A stretch of 12,823 nucleotides of DNA from Nitrospira sp. (GTDB lineage: Bacteria > Nitrospirota > Nitrospiria > Nitrospirales > Nitrospiraceae), in the NCBI GenBank assembly GCA_015904075.1, contig JABMDH010000020.1, forward strand, positions 25,637 to 38,459. Reading direction: 5' to 3'. Position 1 is the stretch's first letter; the number at the start of each line of letters is the position of its first letter. Below are positions 1 to 7,095 of this stretch, piece after piece. The notes below the pieces were generated by a model that had not been told where the DNA came from, searched no databases, and was given only the letters and a program-made list of their open reading frames with translations. The position numbers and the translations under genes are program-made.

Positions 1-56
1 CTTCCGGTCAGGAGGCAGCAGGCGAACCAACACCATATCCGATGATGGTGGCGCAT
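1..56 (-). CDS. Possible start of a secreted or lipoprotein gene, cut by the window edge
   Basis: Five bases after the stop codon of the FTR-like gene an ATG opens a frame that stays open for 18 codons to the window edge. Its product begins MRHHHRIWCWFACCLLTG, a basic stretch followed by a hydrophobic one, which resembles the n- and h-regions of a bacterial signal peptide. The short spacing suggests cotranscription with the gene before it. There is no clear Shine-Dalgarno sequence and only 18 residues are visible, so this is a tentative call and no function can be given. Confidence 0.3.
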   Translation of the reverse strand, partial: MRHHHRIWCWFACCLLTG

Positions 57-61
57 GGCGG

Positions 62-496
62 TTACGTCGTTGGTGCCGGCGAGGGATCTTCCGCCGTGGA
101 CGACGAGGAGGCCGCTTTGTGTCTGAGCATACGGCCTTTGTCCGGCGTCGGATCGGTGACGACTCCGTACACTTCTCGCCCTTCGTGGCCTTCGGGAAGG
201 TATTCGGTGATCGGCATCCCGTCTTCACGAACGAAGAGCAGACAGTGGCAGTATTTGTAGATCTGCATTTCGTCGCAGGCGCATATCCAGCGCCGCAGCT
301 TGGCCTCGGCCTCTTTATCCTTGTAGAAATTGCAGGGACACAGCGGTTTGCCGAGTTCATCGATATGCATCGCCAGGCCTTTGACGACCGCCTCGGTGAC
401 GGCCGGATTGGGATGCATGGCCGTTCCGCTCTTCTCAGCGAAACCCTTCACGAACTTCACGATCTTCTCAAGGCTCTCCTGTTTTGGCTCAGCCAC
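62..496 (-). CDS. Ferredoxin:thioredoxin reductase catalytic (beta) subunit-like protein
   Basis: The 144-residue product carries the hallmark cysteine pattern of the ferredoxin:thioredoxin reductase catalytic chain: C53-P-C55, sixteen residues, C72-A-C74, eight residues, C83-H-C85 followed by LLF. In the family (consensus CPC-x16-CPC-x8-CHC) these cysteines hold a [4Fe-4S] cluster and form the redox-active disulfide that moves electrons from reduced ferredoxin to thioredoxin-like proteins. The middle motif here is CAC rather than CPC; all six cysteines remain. The C-terminal tail is rich in Ser, Ala and Pro. I chose the GTG at 496 because AGGAG lies about seven bases upstream and the family-like sequence begins there; the frame stays open upstream to 604 but runs through the divergent promoter. 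No variable (alpha) subunit is visible nearby. It is probably a soluble cytoplasmic protein. The family call is sure, the physiological partner is not. Confidence 0.88.
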   Translation of the reverse strand: MAEPKQESLEKIVKFVKGFAEKSGTAMHPNPAVTEAVVKGLAMHIDELGKPLCPCNFYKDKEAEAKLRRWICACDEMQIYKYCHCLLFVREDGMPITEYLPEGHEGREVYGVVTDPTPDKGRMLRHKAASSSSTAEDPSPAPTT

Positions 497-541
497 GGGA
501 TGCTCCTCTCGACAAGGGCGGTCACTGCCGCGAGCGGCTAG

Positions 542-570
542 TTTACAAGGGAAAATCGCTCCTTTACAAT
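542..570 (+). promoter_or_regulatory. Sigma70-like promoter for the HEAGH-motif protein gene
   Basis: TTTACA at 542-547 and TACAAT at 565-570 are separated by 17 bases, which predicts transcription from about 577 and a leader of about 33 bases before the ATG at 610. On the opposite strand the same stretch offers a weaker divergent pair (TTGTAA at 569-564, 18 bases, TAAACT) that could serve the FTR-like gene, so the two promoters may overlap. Confidence 0.55.
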
Positions 571-609
571 CCACCCCTTCGCGTACCGGCTGATGGTGGA
601 TCAAGAGTC

Positions 610-2661
610 ATGACAGGTTCTTCAGCACACAACACGTTGATCGAACGGCTGGTTCCCGAACTGGGAGCCGAGGTTGCGGAAGCCCTCGTCACGAAGATGG
701 CGGGGGCGGCAGGCACAGCACAGACGACGGCGGCAGTGCGGGAATTGCTGGACGAACTCGAAGATCTATCGGCCAAGGCCGTGCATGCGGCGATCGAAAC
801 ACTTCCTGAACTGGATCGGCGTGCCGGACTTGCGCACGTCGTTCCTTGGCTCGATCTGGGAGTCGCGCTGGCCGAATCATCCGGCGCCACGGCGCTCAAA
901 TATTTCAAAGACAGTTCCTTGATTCTGGGTCTGCTGGAACCACCTGCAGCACGGACGGCTGTGCTCAAGATCGGGTTGGAACTGGCTGAACGGGATGCCA
1001 ATGTCACATTGGAATATCTGCGAGTGACACCCCAGATTCTGTCCGTCCCGTCTCTCGGCGAAGTGCGGCCATGGCTCGACATCGGCATCGAGCTGACGTC
1101 GGTCGATGTGGTCGTTGGACTCGAATACATTCGCCAGATTCCCAGAGTGGCGTCCGTGCTTCCCATCAGCGACGTACGGGACTGGCTGGCGTTCGGCATG
1201 AAACTGGTGGCGCCGAATACGTTCGGCAAGCCGGACTATATGGCTGTCATGGAATTCATGCGCACGAGCCCGACGATTCTGGAAGATATCGAGCATCCCG
1301 GCGTCCGTTCAAAGGCGTTGTCATTGGGGACCGTGCTGGCCGAGCGGTCGGCTCAGTCCGGCGTGACCTGGCTGGCGGAGTCGCCTCGCCTGCTGCGCGC
1401 ACTGCCTGCGGAAGAGTGGCAGATCAAAGTGTTGCAATACGGCGCGTTGCTTGCCGAACAGGATGCAGGCAGTACACTGAATTATCTCCGGCACTGTCCG
1501 GACGTCATCGGTCTGATCGGCGATGGGCCTCAAGCCCTCTCCCGGTTCGAAAAGTGGTTCAAGACCGGGATGGAAGTGCTGGCGTACAGTCGGGAAGGCG
1601 CACAGACCTATTTTGCGGTGGAGTCACAGAAAGCGCTCGCCTCGATCGACGCGGCGATAAGCGGTGTTCCGCTTCGGCGCGTCGCGCGCCGGGTCAAACT
1701 CTTTGTTCAAGGTCTCTGTGGAACAGACGTCACGATTGCGGCCTTGTCGGACTCACCGGCTACCTCGCCGGCCCGCGCGACAGTCAGCGCCGATGGACGT
1801 ACCATTTCATTGCCGGCGGTGTTACGCCGCTACCCGTCTGCTGACGAGAATGAGCGGTTGTATCTGGTGATGGCGGCCCATGAAGCGGGTCACGTGGAGT
1901 TCGGAACCTATCGGCTCACACTGGAGTCCCTCACCGATCTGGTCCAGCTCGTGAGGCAACGATATGACCGGCCGATTCACACGATGCCCGACACACTGAA
2001 GGCCTTGTTTCAGCTTTACCCTCACCCGCGTCTTGCTCAAGATGTGTGGACCGTCCTGGAAGACGCGCGCATCGAATGCTTACTTCAGGCGGAGTATCCC
2101 GGTCTGCGGCGTGAACTGGCGGAGCTGGCCGCTGAAGCCGTCACGCCACGCGATCCTGCCCATGGGCTGACGGTCAAGGAATTAATCGTCGATTGTCTGT
2201 TGAGGCTCTCGACGGGGGAGTCAGCCGACTCCGCGGTGCCCCATGCCGTCAAAGAAGAAGTCTCCGTCCTCTGGACCATGTGCCAACCTCTTTTCCAGAC
2301 CACCGCAACAGCAGAGCAGTCCGTTCGTCTGGCCCATGATCTCTATGTCAGGATGGAAGAACTCTTGGCGCCTCGCGCTGAGCTGATCGACGCGGACCAG
2401 GCGACTGAGGAGTCGGCGGAGCTCGGAGTAGGGCCGACCGCTTCGGAGTCCATGAATGACAACTACCGGCCCGTGACCAATTGGGTCTATCGCGGCGAGA
2501 TGAATCCGGAGTTCATCACAAGAGATCGTGAGCAGATCGAACGTACGGACAAGATCGAGACGGAACGGGATCGGATGGCAGGCCTGCAGGGCGGAATGAA
2601 TGAACACACAGGGGTCGGTCAGGGGGCTCGGAAGATCGCCAGGAGCCGACCAAGGAACTGA
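610..2661 (+). CDS. Helical-repeat protein with HEAGH zincin motif, NorD/CbbO-like; apparently frameshifted at the 3' end
   Basis: The product as written has 683 residues. Residues about 40-340 are repeats of roughly 43 residues with a recurring pattern resembling 'LEYLRxTPxIL ... VRPWLDIGIEL', predicted alpha-helical. Then come H424-E-A-G-H428 and, 56 residues on, E484-D-A-R, followed by 'YPGLRREL'. An HExxH plus a downstream EDxR glutamate is the layout of a gluzincin-like metal site and also occurs in NorD/CbbO-type proteins, which help activate nitric oxide reductase or Rubisco. The C-terminal VWA domain typical of NorD/CbbO is not visible. The last residues (ARKIARSRPRN) look like out-of-frame sequence, and a convincing coding frame continues in another phase (see 2628-2924). 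The ATG at 610 is chosen because the promoter ends at 570; the frame is open from 484 but upstream codons overlap the FTR-like gene's start. NorD/CbbO kinship is moderately certain; enzymatic activity is unknown. Confidence 0.7.
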   Translation: MTGSSAHNTLIERLVPELGAEVAEALVTKMAGAAGTAQTTAAVRELLDELEDLSAKAVHAAIETLPELDRRAGLAHVVPWLDLGVALAESSGATALKYFKDSSLILGLLEPPAARTAVLKIGLELAERDANVTLEYLRVTPQILSVPSLGEVRPWLDIGIELTSVDVVVGLEYIRQIPRVASVLPISDVRDWLAFGMKLVAPNTFGKPDYMAVMEFMRTSPTILEDIEHPGVRSKALSLGTVLAERSAQSGVTWLAESPRLLRALPAEEWQIKVLQYGALLAEQDAGSTLNYLRHCPDVIGLIGDGPQALSRFEKWFKTGMEVLAYSREGAQTYFAVESQKALASIDAAISGVPLRRVARRVKLFVQGLCGTDVTIAALSDSPATSPARATVSADGRTISLPAVLRRYPSADENERLYLVMAAHEAGHVEFGTYRLTLESLTDLVQLVRQRYDRPIHTMPDTLKALFQLYPHPRLAQDVWTVLEDARIECLLQAEYPGLRRELAELAAEAVTPRDPAHGLTVKELIVDCLLRLSTGESADSAVPHAVKEEVSVLWTMCQPLFQTTATAEQSVRLAHDLYVRMEELLAPRAELIDADQATEESAELGVGPTASESMNDNYRPVTNWVYRGEMNPEFITRDREQIERTDKIETERDRMAGLQGGMNEHTGVGQGARKIARSRPRN

Positions 2662-2924
2662 TCGAGGCGAAATTCTGGGAGGTCTATCCCCGATGCCGGG
2701 CCAAAGTGTTGCAAGAAGTGAAGGCGGGCATGATCGTGGTCTTTCATGACTTGGGCGAATATCCGGCGGGCGGCTATCAGGAATTGGTCGACAATCCCGA
2801 AGCCTTTCTGGCCAAGACGTACGGCAAAAAGAAAATCAAAGTGAATTTTTACGACGGCGATAATTTCGTCTGCACGATCAACTTCAAAGTGGCAGGCTGG
2901 ACAGAGCATGAACATGCAGGCTGA
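2628..2924 (+). pseudogene. Frameshifted C-terminal segment of the preceding gene, or a small separate gene
   Basis: This frame reads SEDRQEPTKELIEAKFWEVY and on through a mixed hydrophobic/charged domain containing VVFHDLGEYPAGGY and GKKKIKVNFYDGDNFVC, ending with TGA at 2922-2924. It looks like real protein from about 2628, yet no ATG, GTG or TTG occurs in frame between the stop at 2601 and GTG 2706. Adding one G to the five-G run at 2622-2626 joins it to the upstream frame and gives a single protein of about 771 residues. If it is instead a free-standing gene, the best start is ATG 2730, with AAGG five bases upstream, giving 64 residues. I do not recognise the domain. Confidence 0.55.
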
Positions 2925-2993
2925 GGTTTAGGCTAAGGTCAAGGCGGGTTTGGAGATGGACAATCTTCCTTGACCTCAGCCTCAGTCTTAACC
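2919..2993 (+). repeat. Long imperfect palindrome built of degenerate hexamers
   Basis: The arms 2919-2944 and 2968-2993 pair over about 26 positions, with three mismatches and three G-U pairs, around a 23-base loop. The inner nine pairs (AGGTCAAGG / CCTTGACCT) are perfect. The left arm reads as GG-Y-T-R-A-like hexamers (GGCTGA, GGTTTA, GGCTAA, GGTCAA) and the right arm is their approximate complement. The element contains the stop codon at 2922-2924 and lies 21 bases before the mdh start. It has no T-tract, so it is not a standard terminator; it may be a dispersed intergenic repeat or an mRNA-stability element. Confidence 0.6.
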
Positions 2994-3014
2994 TTCGCGG
3001 GGGGAGGAACGGAA

Positions 3015-3953
3015 ATGGGGCGTCCTAAAATTACCGTGGTGGGTGCGGGGAATGTCGGGGGAACGACGGCGCAACGTTTGGCCGAGAAGGACACCTACGA
3101 TGTCGTCTTGGTCGATATCACGGAGGGTATGCCGCAGGGTAAGGCGCTCGATATCTCGCAGGCCGGACCGGTATGCGGCTATAGCACCCGCGTCGTCGGT
3201 ACCAATGGCTATGACGAGACCGCCGGCTCATCAGTCGCGGTCATTACGTCCGGCATTCCGAGAAAACCCGGCATGAGCCGCGACGAGCTGCTGTCGACCA
3301 ATGCGAAGATCGTGAAATCCGTCGTGTCACAATTGGTGGCCCGCTCTCCGGACATCATCTTGATTCTGGTCACCAATCCGTTGGATGCCATGGTTCATGT
3401 GGCGCGCCTGGTCAGCGGACTGCCTAAATCCAGAATCATCGGCATGGGCGGCATCCTGGATTCCGCCAGAATGCGCACATTCATCGCGGCCGAATTGAAC
3501 GTGCCTGGACCTGACGTGCAGGCCATGGTCTTGGGAGGTCATGGCGATACCATGGTGCCGCTCCCTCGCTATACCACGGTGAAGGGTAAGCCCGTCTCCG
3601 ACCTGATGCCCAAGGACAAACTGGATGCCATCATCCAGCGAACACGCGACGGAGGAGCGGAGATCGTAGGCCTGTTGAAAACGGGCAGTGCCTTCTACGC
3701 TCCGTCCGCCTCGGCGGTAGATATGGTTGAGGCGATTTATAAAGATGAAAAGCGGGTGATGCCCTGCTCGGTCCTCTGTGAAGGCGAGTACGGACTGAAG
3801 AACGTCATCGTGGGGGTTCCGGTCAAGATCGGACGCAGCGGCGTGGAACAGATCGTGGAATACGAACTGACAGTCAACGAACGCGCGGCATTAGAAACGT
3901 CGGCGAACGCTGTGCGGGAACTCTGTGCCGCGGTCGACCGGCTCATGGCGTGA
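3015..3953 (+). CDS. mdh: NAD-dependent malate dehydrogenase
   Basis: The 312-residue protein belongs to the LDH-like malate dehydrogenases, which interconvert malate and oxaloacetate in the oxidative or reductive TCA cycle. Visible features in order are the Rossmann motif GAGNVG (10-15), D34 at the end of the second strand (NAD rather than NADP preference), the mobile loop [10 protein letters not shown] with R83 and R89 for substrate binding, NPLDAM (121-126), and the catalytic pair D149 in LDSAR plus H176 in GGHGD. An arginine (R83) at the specificity position supports malate over lactate. ATG 3015 is preferred over the upstream start at 2970 because GGAGGA at 3003-3008 sits six bases before it and the family's N-terminus begins with this beta strand; the extra 15 residues would be coded by the palindrome. 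The length is normal for the family. It is cytoplasmic. No separate promoter is obvious, so it may be read from upstream. Confidence 0.95.
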   Translation: MGRPKITVVGAGNVGGTTAQRLAEKDTYDVVLVDITEGMPQGKALDISQAGPVCGYSTRVVGTNGYDETAGSSVAVITSGIPRKPGMSRDELLSTNAKIVKSVVSQLVARSPDIILILVTNPLDAMVHVARLVSGLPKSRIIGMGGILDSARMRTFIAAELNVPGPDVQAMVLGGHGDTMVPLPRYTTVKGKPVSDLMPKDKLDAIIQRTRDGGAEIVGLLKTGSAFYAPSASAVDMVEAIYKDEKRVMPCSVLCEGEYGLKNVIVGVPVKIGRSGVEQIVEYELTVNERAALETSANAVRELCAAVDRLMA

Positions 3954-4043
3954 GGAAGAGCCACCGGTTGTCATGCGTTGCGCCTCAAGGGAGCATGATC
4001 GGTATCTTCTCCGTACGTGTGACGAATGGCGAGGCGTACGAAC

Positions 4044-4073
4044 TTGACATTCAAAGAAGGGCTACAGTACAGG
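4044..4073 (+). promoter_or_regulatory. Candidate promoter for the membrane protein gene
   Basis: A perfect TTGACA at 4044-4049 is followed after 18 bases by the weaker -10 TACAGG at 4068-4073. This would start transcription near 4080, about 31 bases before the ATG at 4111. The -10 assignment is uncertain; TACAGT at 4063 is too close. Confidence 0.4.
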
Positions 4074-4110
4074 TATGAGCTTACAGTCAACCGTTTGATG
4101 AGAGGACGCT

Positions 4111-4698
4111 ATGAAATTTCTTGAAAATCCGACACAGACGATGGCCGCGGGGTTCGCGCTCACCGTTGTGTTGATAGGGTTGTATCTTGGGATGACCGGC
4201 ATAGGCGCAGGCGAAGCCGACTGGGGCCAGATAATCCTTCGCTGGATTCACTTCCTGGCCGGCATCACATGGATCGGGCTCTTGTATTTCTTCAACTTGA
4301 TCAATGCCGCGTTCTTGAAGAGTTTGGATGGACCGACCAAGAACATCGTGATCCCCAAGCTGATGCCCATGGCGCTGAATTGGTTCCGCCATGGGGCGAC
4401 GGTGACGGTGATTGCCGGGGTGCTCTTGTACGGCCACATGTATCACAAAGGTGGGACCGGAGCGGTGGCCTTAGCGATCGGTGGGTTGCTCGGCATCATT
4501 ATGATGGGCAACGTCCATGGGATCATCTGGCCGAACCAGAAGAAAATCATTGCGGCGGTGACGGCTGCGGCTCAAGGGACCCCGGCGCCGCCGGAGATGG
4601 CTCAATGGGGGCGGACTGCCCTGTTGGCCTCGCGCGTGAATTTCATGCTCTCGATTCCCATGTTGTTCTTCATGGGAGCCGGTAGTCACTTTAGATAG
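4111..4698 (+). CDS. Urate oxidase N-terminal-like (PuuD membrane domain) protein
   Basis: This 195-residue protein has about five hydrophobic segments (roughly 11-31, 41-62, 96-108, 117-136 and 172-192). It carries the signature of the membrane domain found at the N-terminus of PuuD-type urate hydroxylases: R44-W-I-H47 with GITWIGLLYF, R93-H94-G in a helix, and NVH136GIIWPNQ. The histidines H47, H94, H109 and H136 could be heme or metal ligands. PuuD itself has a C-terminal cytochrome c domain; here there is no CxxCH and the protein ends after the membrane part, so urate oxidation is not implied. Stand-alone members of this family are common and mostly uncharacterised. GAGAGG at 4099-4104 lies seven bases before the ATG, and a hairpin follows the stop, so it is probably monocistronic. 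The family call is good; the function is unknown. Confidence 0.8.
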   Translation: MKFLENPTQTMAAGFALTVVLIGLYLGMTGIGAGEADWGQIILRWIHFLAGITWIGLLYFFNLINAAFLKSLDGPTKNIVIPKLMPMALNWFRHGATVTVIAGVLLYGHMYHKGGTGAVALAIGGLLGIIMMGNVHGIIWPNQKKIIAAVTAAAQGTPAPPEMAQWGRTALLASRVNFMLSIPMLFFMGAGSHFR

Positions 4699-4704
4699 AA
4701 CTGT

Positions 4705-4745
4705 CCGCTCACCGGTGGGGTCGCCCCGCCGGTGAGCGGGTTTGC
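4705..4745 (+). terminator. Strong GC-rich hairpin after the membrane protein gene
   Basis: CCGCTCACCGG (4705-4715) pairs perfectly with CCGGTGAGCGG (4729-4739). The stem continues inward through a G-U pair and GGGG/CCCC to a three-base TCG loop, about 16 pairs in all. It begins six bases after the TAG stop. The tail (GTTTGCTCC) is short in T, so termination may be imperfect. Confidence 0.7.
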
Positions 4746-4841
4746 TCCTCTCCCACGCCGTTTCTGGCTCTCTATACCCAGCTCCTATAGGTCCCCTAGT
4801 CCTAACCAATTGAGATTTAGGCCCATTCCTGACCTGTTGCC

Positions 4842-4871
4842 TTGACGGACATGGATATGGAGCCGTATAGT
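4842..4871 (+). promoter_or_regulatory. Sigma70-like promoter that sets the NuoF-like start
   Basis: TTGACG (4842-4847) and TATAGT (4866-4871) are 18 bases apart. Transcription would begin near 4878, downstream of the in-frame TTG 4842 and ATG 4851. This makes ATG 4911 the likely translation start, with GGGATGG just upstream as a modest ribosome site. Confidence 0.65.
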
Positions 4872-4910
4872 ACGAGCTCCAAAGTTGTGATTTTTCACGC
4901 GGGATGGACG

Positions 4911-6215
4911 ATGTCGATTGCGGCAGAACCACGTCTTGTTCAAAAACTCGATGGCGCCCCTTGGGAGATTGACGGCTATTTGAAGGTCGGGGGGTATGAA
5001 GCCTGGACACGATGTGTCAAAGAGTTGAAGGCACCCCAAGTCGTCGATGAGTTGAAGAAGTCCGGTCTCCGTGGACGGGGCGGAGCGGGATTTCCGACCG
5101 GGGTCAAGTGGGACAAGGTGCTCAATCACCGGGTTCAGGAACGGTACTTTGTCTGTAATGCGGGCGAGCATGAACCGGGGACATTCAAAGACCGTCACTT
5201 ACTCAAGACGTTACCGCATCAATTGATTGAGGGCTGTCTGATTGCCTCCTATACGGTGAAGGCCAAGGCGTCCTTCATTTATGTGAACCATGAGTATCAT
5301 GAAGAACGAGAGAATCTGAAAAAAGCTCTGGCGCAGGCGAAAGAGCGGGGTTTTCTCGGGAAGAATGTGTTGGGAAGCGGGTTCGATATCGAATTGCAAG
5401 TCTTTGAAGGCCACGGCAGTTATGTCGCGGGAGAAGAGACCGCCATGCTGGAGTCCATGCAGGGCCGTCCGGCCATGCCGAGGCAGAAGCCGCCATTCTA
5501 CCCGACGGACTTCGGTCTCTACGGCAAACCGACATTGGTGAATAATGTCGAGACGCTGTGCAACATTCCTCGAATTCTGTACAAGGGAGCGACGTGGTTT
5601 ACACAGGTCGGTACGGAACGGTGCCCCGGCACGATGATGTTTTCATTGAGCGGCGCGGTCAATCGGCCCGGTGTGTATGAAATGCCTATGGGCGTCACGA
5701 TACGGAGTTTGATCGAGCAATGTGGAGGGGGCGTGCCGGGAGGCCGCAAGATCAAAGCGGTGTTTCCAGGCGGTCCGGCCTTTTCGATGGTGACGGCGGA
5801 TCAGCTCGATCTGGCCATGGATTTCGATTCATTGAAAAAGGCGGGAACGGGTTTGGGTTCGGCGGGTGTGATCGTCGTCGACGATGCAACCTGTATGATC
5901 GCCAAGACACTTCAATTTTCCGACTTCTTCAAGAACGAAAGCTGCGGCCAATGTCCTCCCTGCAGAATGGGAACGATCAATCTGGCTGCATTGATGACCA
6001 AAATTGAAGAAGGCCAGGGGACCCAAAAGGATCTCGACAGTCTCCTTCAGCTCTGCGGATTTGTGAAAGGCACAGGATATTGCACCCTGGTGACGGGTGC
6101 ATCGGTCTTGGTGCAGAGCAGTCTGAAATTGTTCCGCCAGGAGTATGAAGACCATATTCGAATGCAACGGTGTCCGTATCGAGCCATACCGGCCGGTGTC
6201 GGAGCCCAATCCTAG
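4911..6215 (+). CDS. nuoF: NuoF-like NAD(H)-binding flavoprotein, full-length copy
   Basis: The 434-residue product matches the 51-kDa/NuoF family, which oxidises NADH through FMN and a [4Fe-4S] cluster. In order one sees GLRGRGGAGFPTG (52-64), part of the FMN/NADH site; NAGEHEPGTFKDR (83-95); the GxYVxGEETA motif ending at A178; KPPFYPTDFGLYGKPTLVNN for the nucleotide fold; and C345-GQ-C348-PP-C351 with C391 for the N3-type cluster. Two positions differ from the usual NADExEPGT motif: Gly85 replaces Asp, and His87 fills the variable position. Length is normal. No NuoE or NuoG lies alongside; a ferredoxin gene follows instead, so it may be a NAD(H)/ferredoxin oxidoreductase module rather than part of complex I (inference). 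The last 773 bases lie in the first copy of an 880-bp tandem duplication. Start chosen from the promoter at 4842-4871. Family call is sure, complex membership is not. Confidence 0.88.
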   Translation: MSIAAEPRLVQKLDGAPWEIDGYLKVGGYEAWTRCVKELKAPQVVDELKKSGLRGRGGAGFPTGVKWDKVLNHRVQERYFVCNAGEHEPGTFKDRHLLKTLPHQLIEGCLIASYTVKAKASFIYVNHEYHEERENLKKALAQAKERGFLGKNVLGSGFDIELQVFEGHGSYVAGEETAMLESMQGRPAMPRQKPPFYPTDFGLYGKPTLVNNVETLCNIPRILYKGATWFTQVGTERCPGTMMFSLSGAVNRPGVYEMPMGVTIRSLIEQCGGGVPGGRKIKAVFPGGPAFSMVTADQLDLAMDFDSLKKAGTGLGSAGVIVVDDATCMIAKTLQFSDFFKNESCGQCPPCRMGTINLAALMTKIEEGQGTQKDLDSLLQLCGFVKGTGYCTLVTGASVLVQSSLKLFRQEYEDHIRMQRCPYRAIPAGVGAQS

Positions 6216-6322
6216 GAGATCGTGATGCCGCGTGTGACGTTTCTGTATTTCGGCGAAAGAATCGGAGAGGTGGACGTCAACACCTCGCTCCTGGATGCGG
6301 CGAAAGGGTTGGGGCTTCCCTT
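5443..6322 (+). repeat. 880-bp direct tandem repeat, copy 1
   Basis: This copy holds codons 178-434 of the NuoF-like gene, the AGGAGAT ribosome site, and the first 98 bases of a ferredoxin gene. It matches 6323-7202 at a constant offset of 880. My hand count is 55 mismatches and no indels (about 94% identity). Confidence 0.92.
6225..6322 (+). pseudogene. Truncated ferredoxin, first copy, lacking all cluster cysteines
   Basis: Residues 1-32 match the intact ferredoxin at 7105 (MPRVTFLYFGERIGEVDVNT and onward to GLGLP). The match ends at 6322, two bases into the next codon, just before the region that would hold the four cysteines. Beyond the breakpoint the frame runs through the second NuoF copy in the wrong phase to a stop at 6560, giving a 112-residue chimera (start ATG 6225) with no cluster motif. 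It keeps a good ribosome site (AGGAGAT overlapping the NuoF stop). It cannot be a working [2Fe-2S] ferredoxin. Confidence 0.85.
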
Positions 6323-7095
6323 CCATGCTGGAGTCCATGCAGGGCCGTCCGGCCATGCCGAGGCAGAAGCCGCCATTCTATCCAACGGACTTCGGTCTTT
6401 ACGGCAAGCCGACATTGGTGAACAATGTCGAGACCCTGTGCAACATTCCTCGAATCCTGTACAAGGGCGCGACGTGGTTTACGCAGGCCGGTACGGAACG
6501 GTGTCCCGGCACGATGATGTTTTCATTGAGCGGCGCGGTCAATCGGCCCGGTGTATATGAAATGCCCATGGGCGTCACGATCCGGAATTTGATCGAGCAA
6601 TGCGGCGGGGGCGTGCCGGGAGGCCGCAAGATCAAGGCAGTATTTCCAGGCGGCCCGGCCTTTTCGATGGTGACGGCGGATCAGCTCGATCTGGCCATGG
6701 ATTTCGATTCATTAAAAAAGGCCGGAACGGGCTTGGGCTCTGCGGGTGTGATCGTCGTTGACGATGCAACCTGTATGATCGCCAAGACGCTCCAGTTTTC
6801 CGACTTCTTCAAAAACGAAAGCTGCGGCCAGTGTCCTCCCTGCAGAATGGGAACGATTAATTTAGCTGCGTTGATGGCCAAAATCGAAGAGGGCCAGGGG
6901 ACCCAAAAGGATCTCGACAGCCTTCTTCAGCTCTGCGGATTTGTGAAAGGCACCGGATATTGCACCCTGGTGACGGGTGCATCGGTCCTAGTGCAGAGCA
7001 GTCTGAAATTGTTCCGCCAAGAGTATGAAGACCATATTCGATTGCAACGGTGTCCATATCGAGCCGTCCCGACTGGTGTCGGAGCCCAATCCTAG
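6323..7095 (+). pseudogene. 5'-truncated second copy of the NuoF-like gene
   Basis: The frame from ATG 6325 encodes 256 residues equal to residues 179-434 of the full copy. Only six residues differ (V to A, S to N, T to A, M to L, I to V, A to T). It retains the CGQCPPC cluster motif and the fourth cysteine but lacks the GRGGAGFPTG, NAxE and GEETA parts needed for FMN and NADH. The reading frame is intact with no internal stops, but neither ATG 6325 nor the upstream in-frame ATG 6295 has a ribosome site. It ends nine bases before the intact ferredoxin. Either a recent pseudogene, an Fe-S-only fragment, or an assembly product. Confidence 0.8.

Noticed and set aside
484..609. Upstream extension of the HEAGH-motif protein (frame open from 484)
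   Set aside because: It overlaps the divergent FTR-like start and contains the promoter; the extra residues look non-conserved.
1071..1844. 257-codon plus-strand frame inside the large gene
   Set aside because: Arg/Gly-rich out-of-phase translation of the 610-2661 gene, with no motif or ribosome site.
4020..4043. CGTACG pair (near 4013 and 4035) as a terminator for mdh
   Set aside because: Short self-palindromic boxes with no T-tract; not enough to call a terminator.
4471..5010. 179-codon minus-strand frame across the terminator and NuoF promoter
   Set aside because: It is antisense to two supported genes and a terminator; its composition (Arg, Ser, Pro) is typical of a shadow frame.
5829..6356. 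175-codon minus-strand frame over the duplication junction
   Set aside because: It is antisense to NuoF coding sequence; synonymous-site divergence between the repeat copies follows the plus-strand frame.
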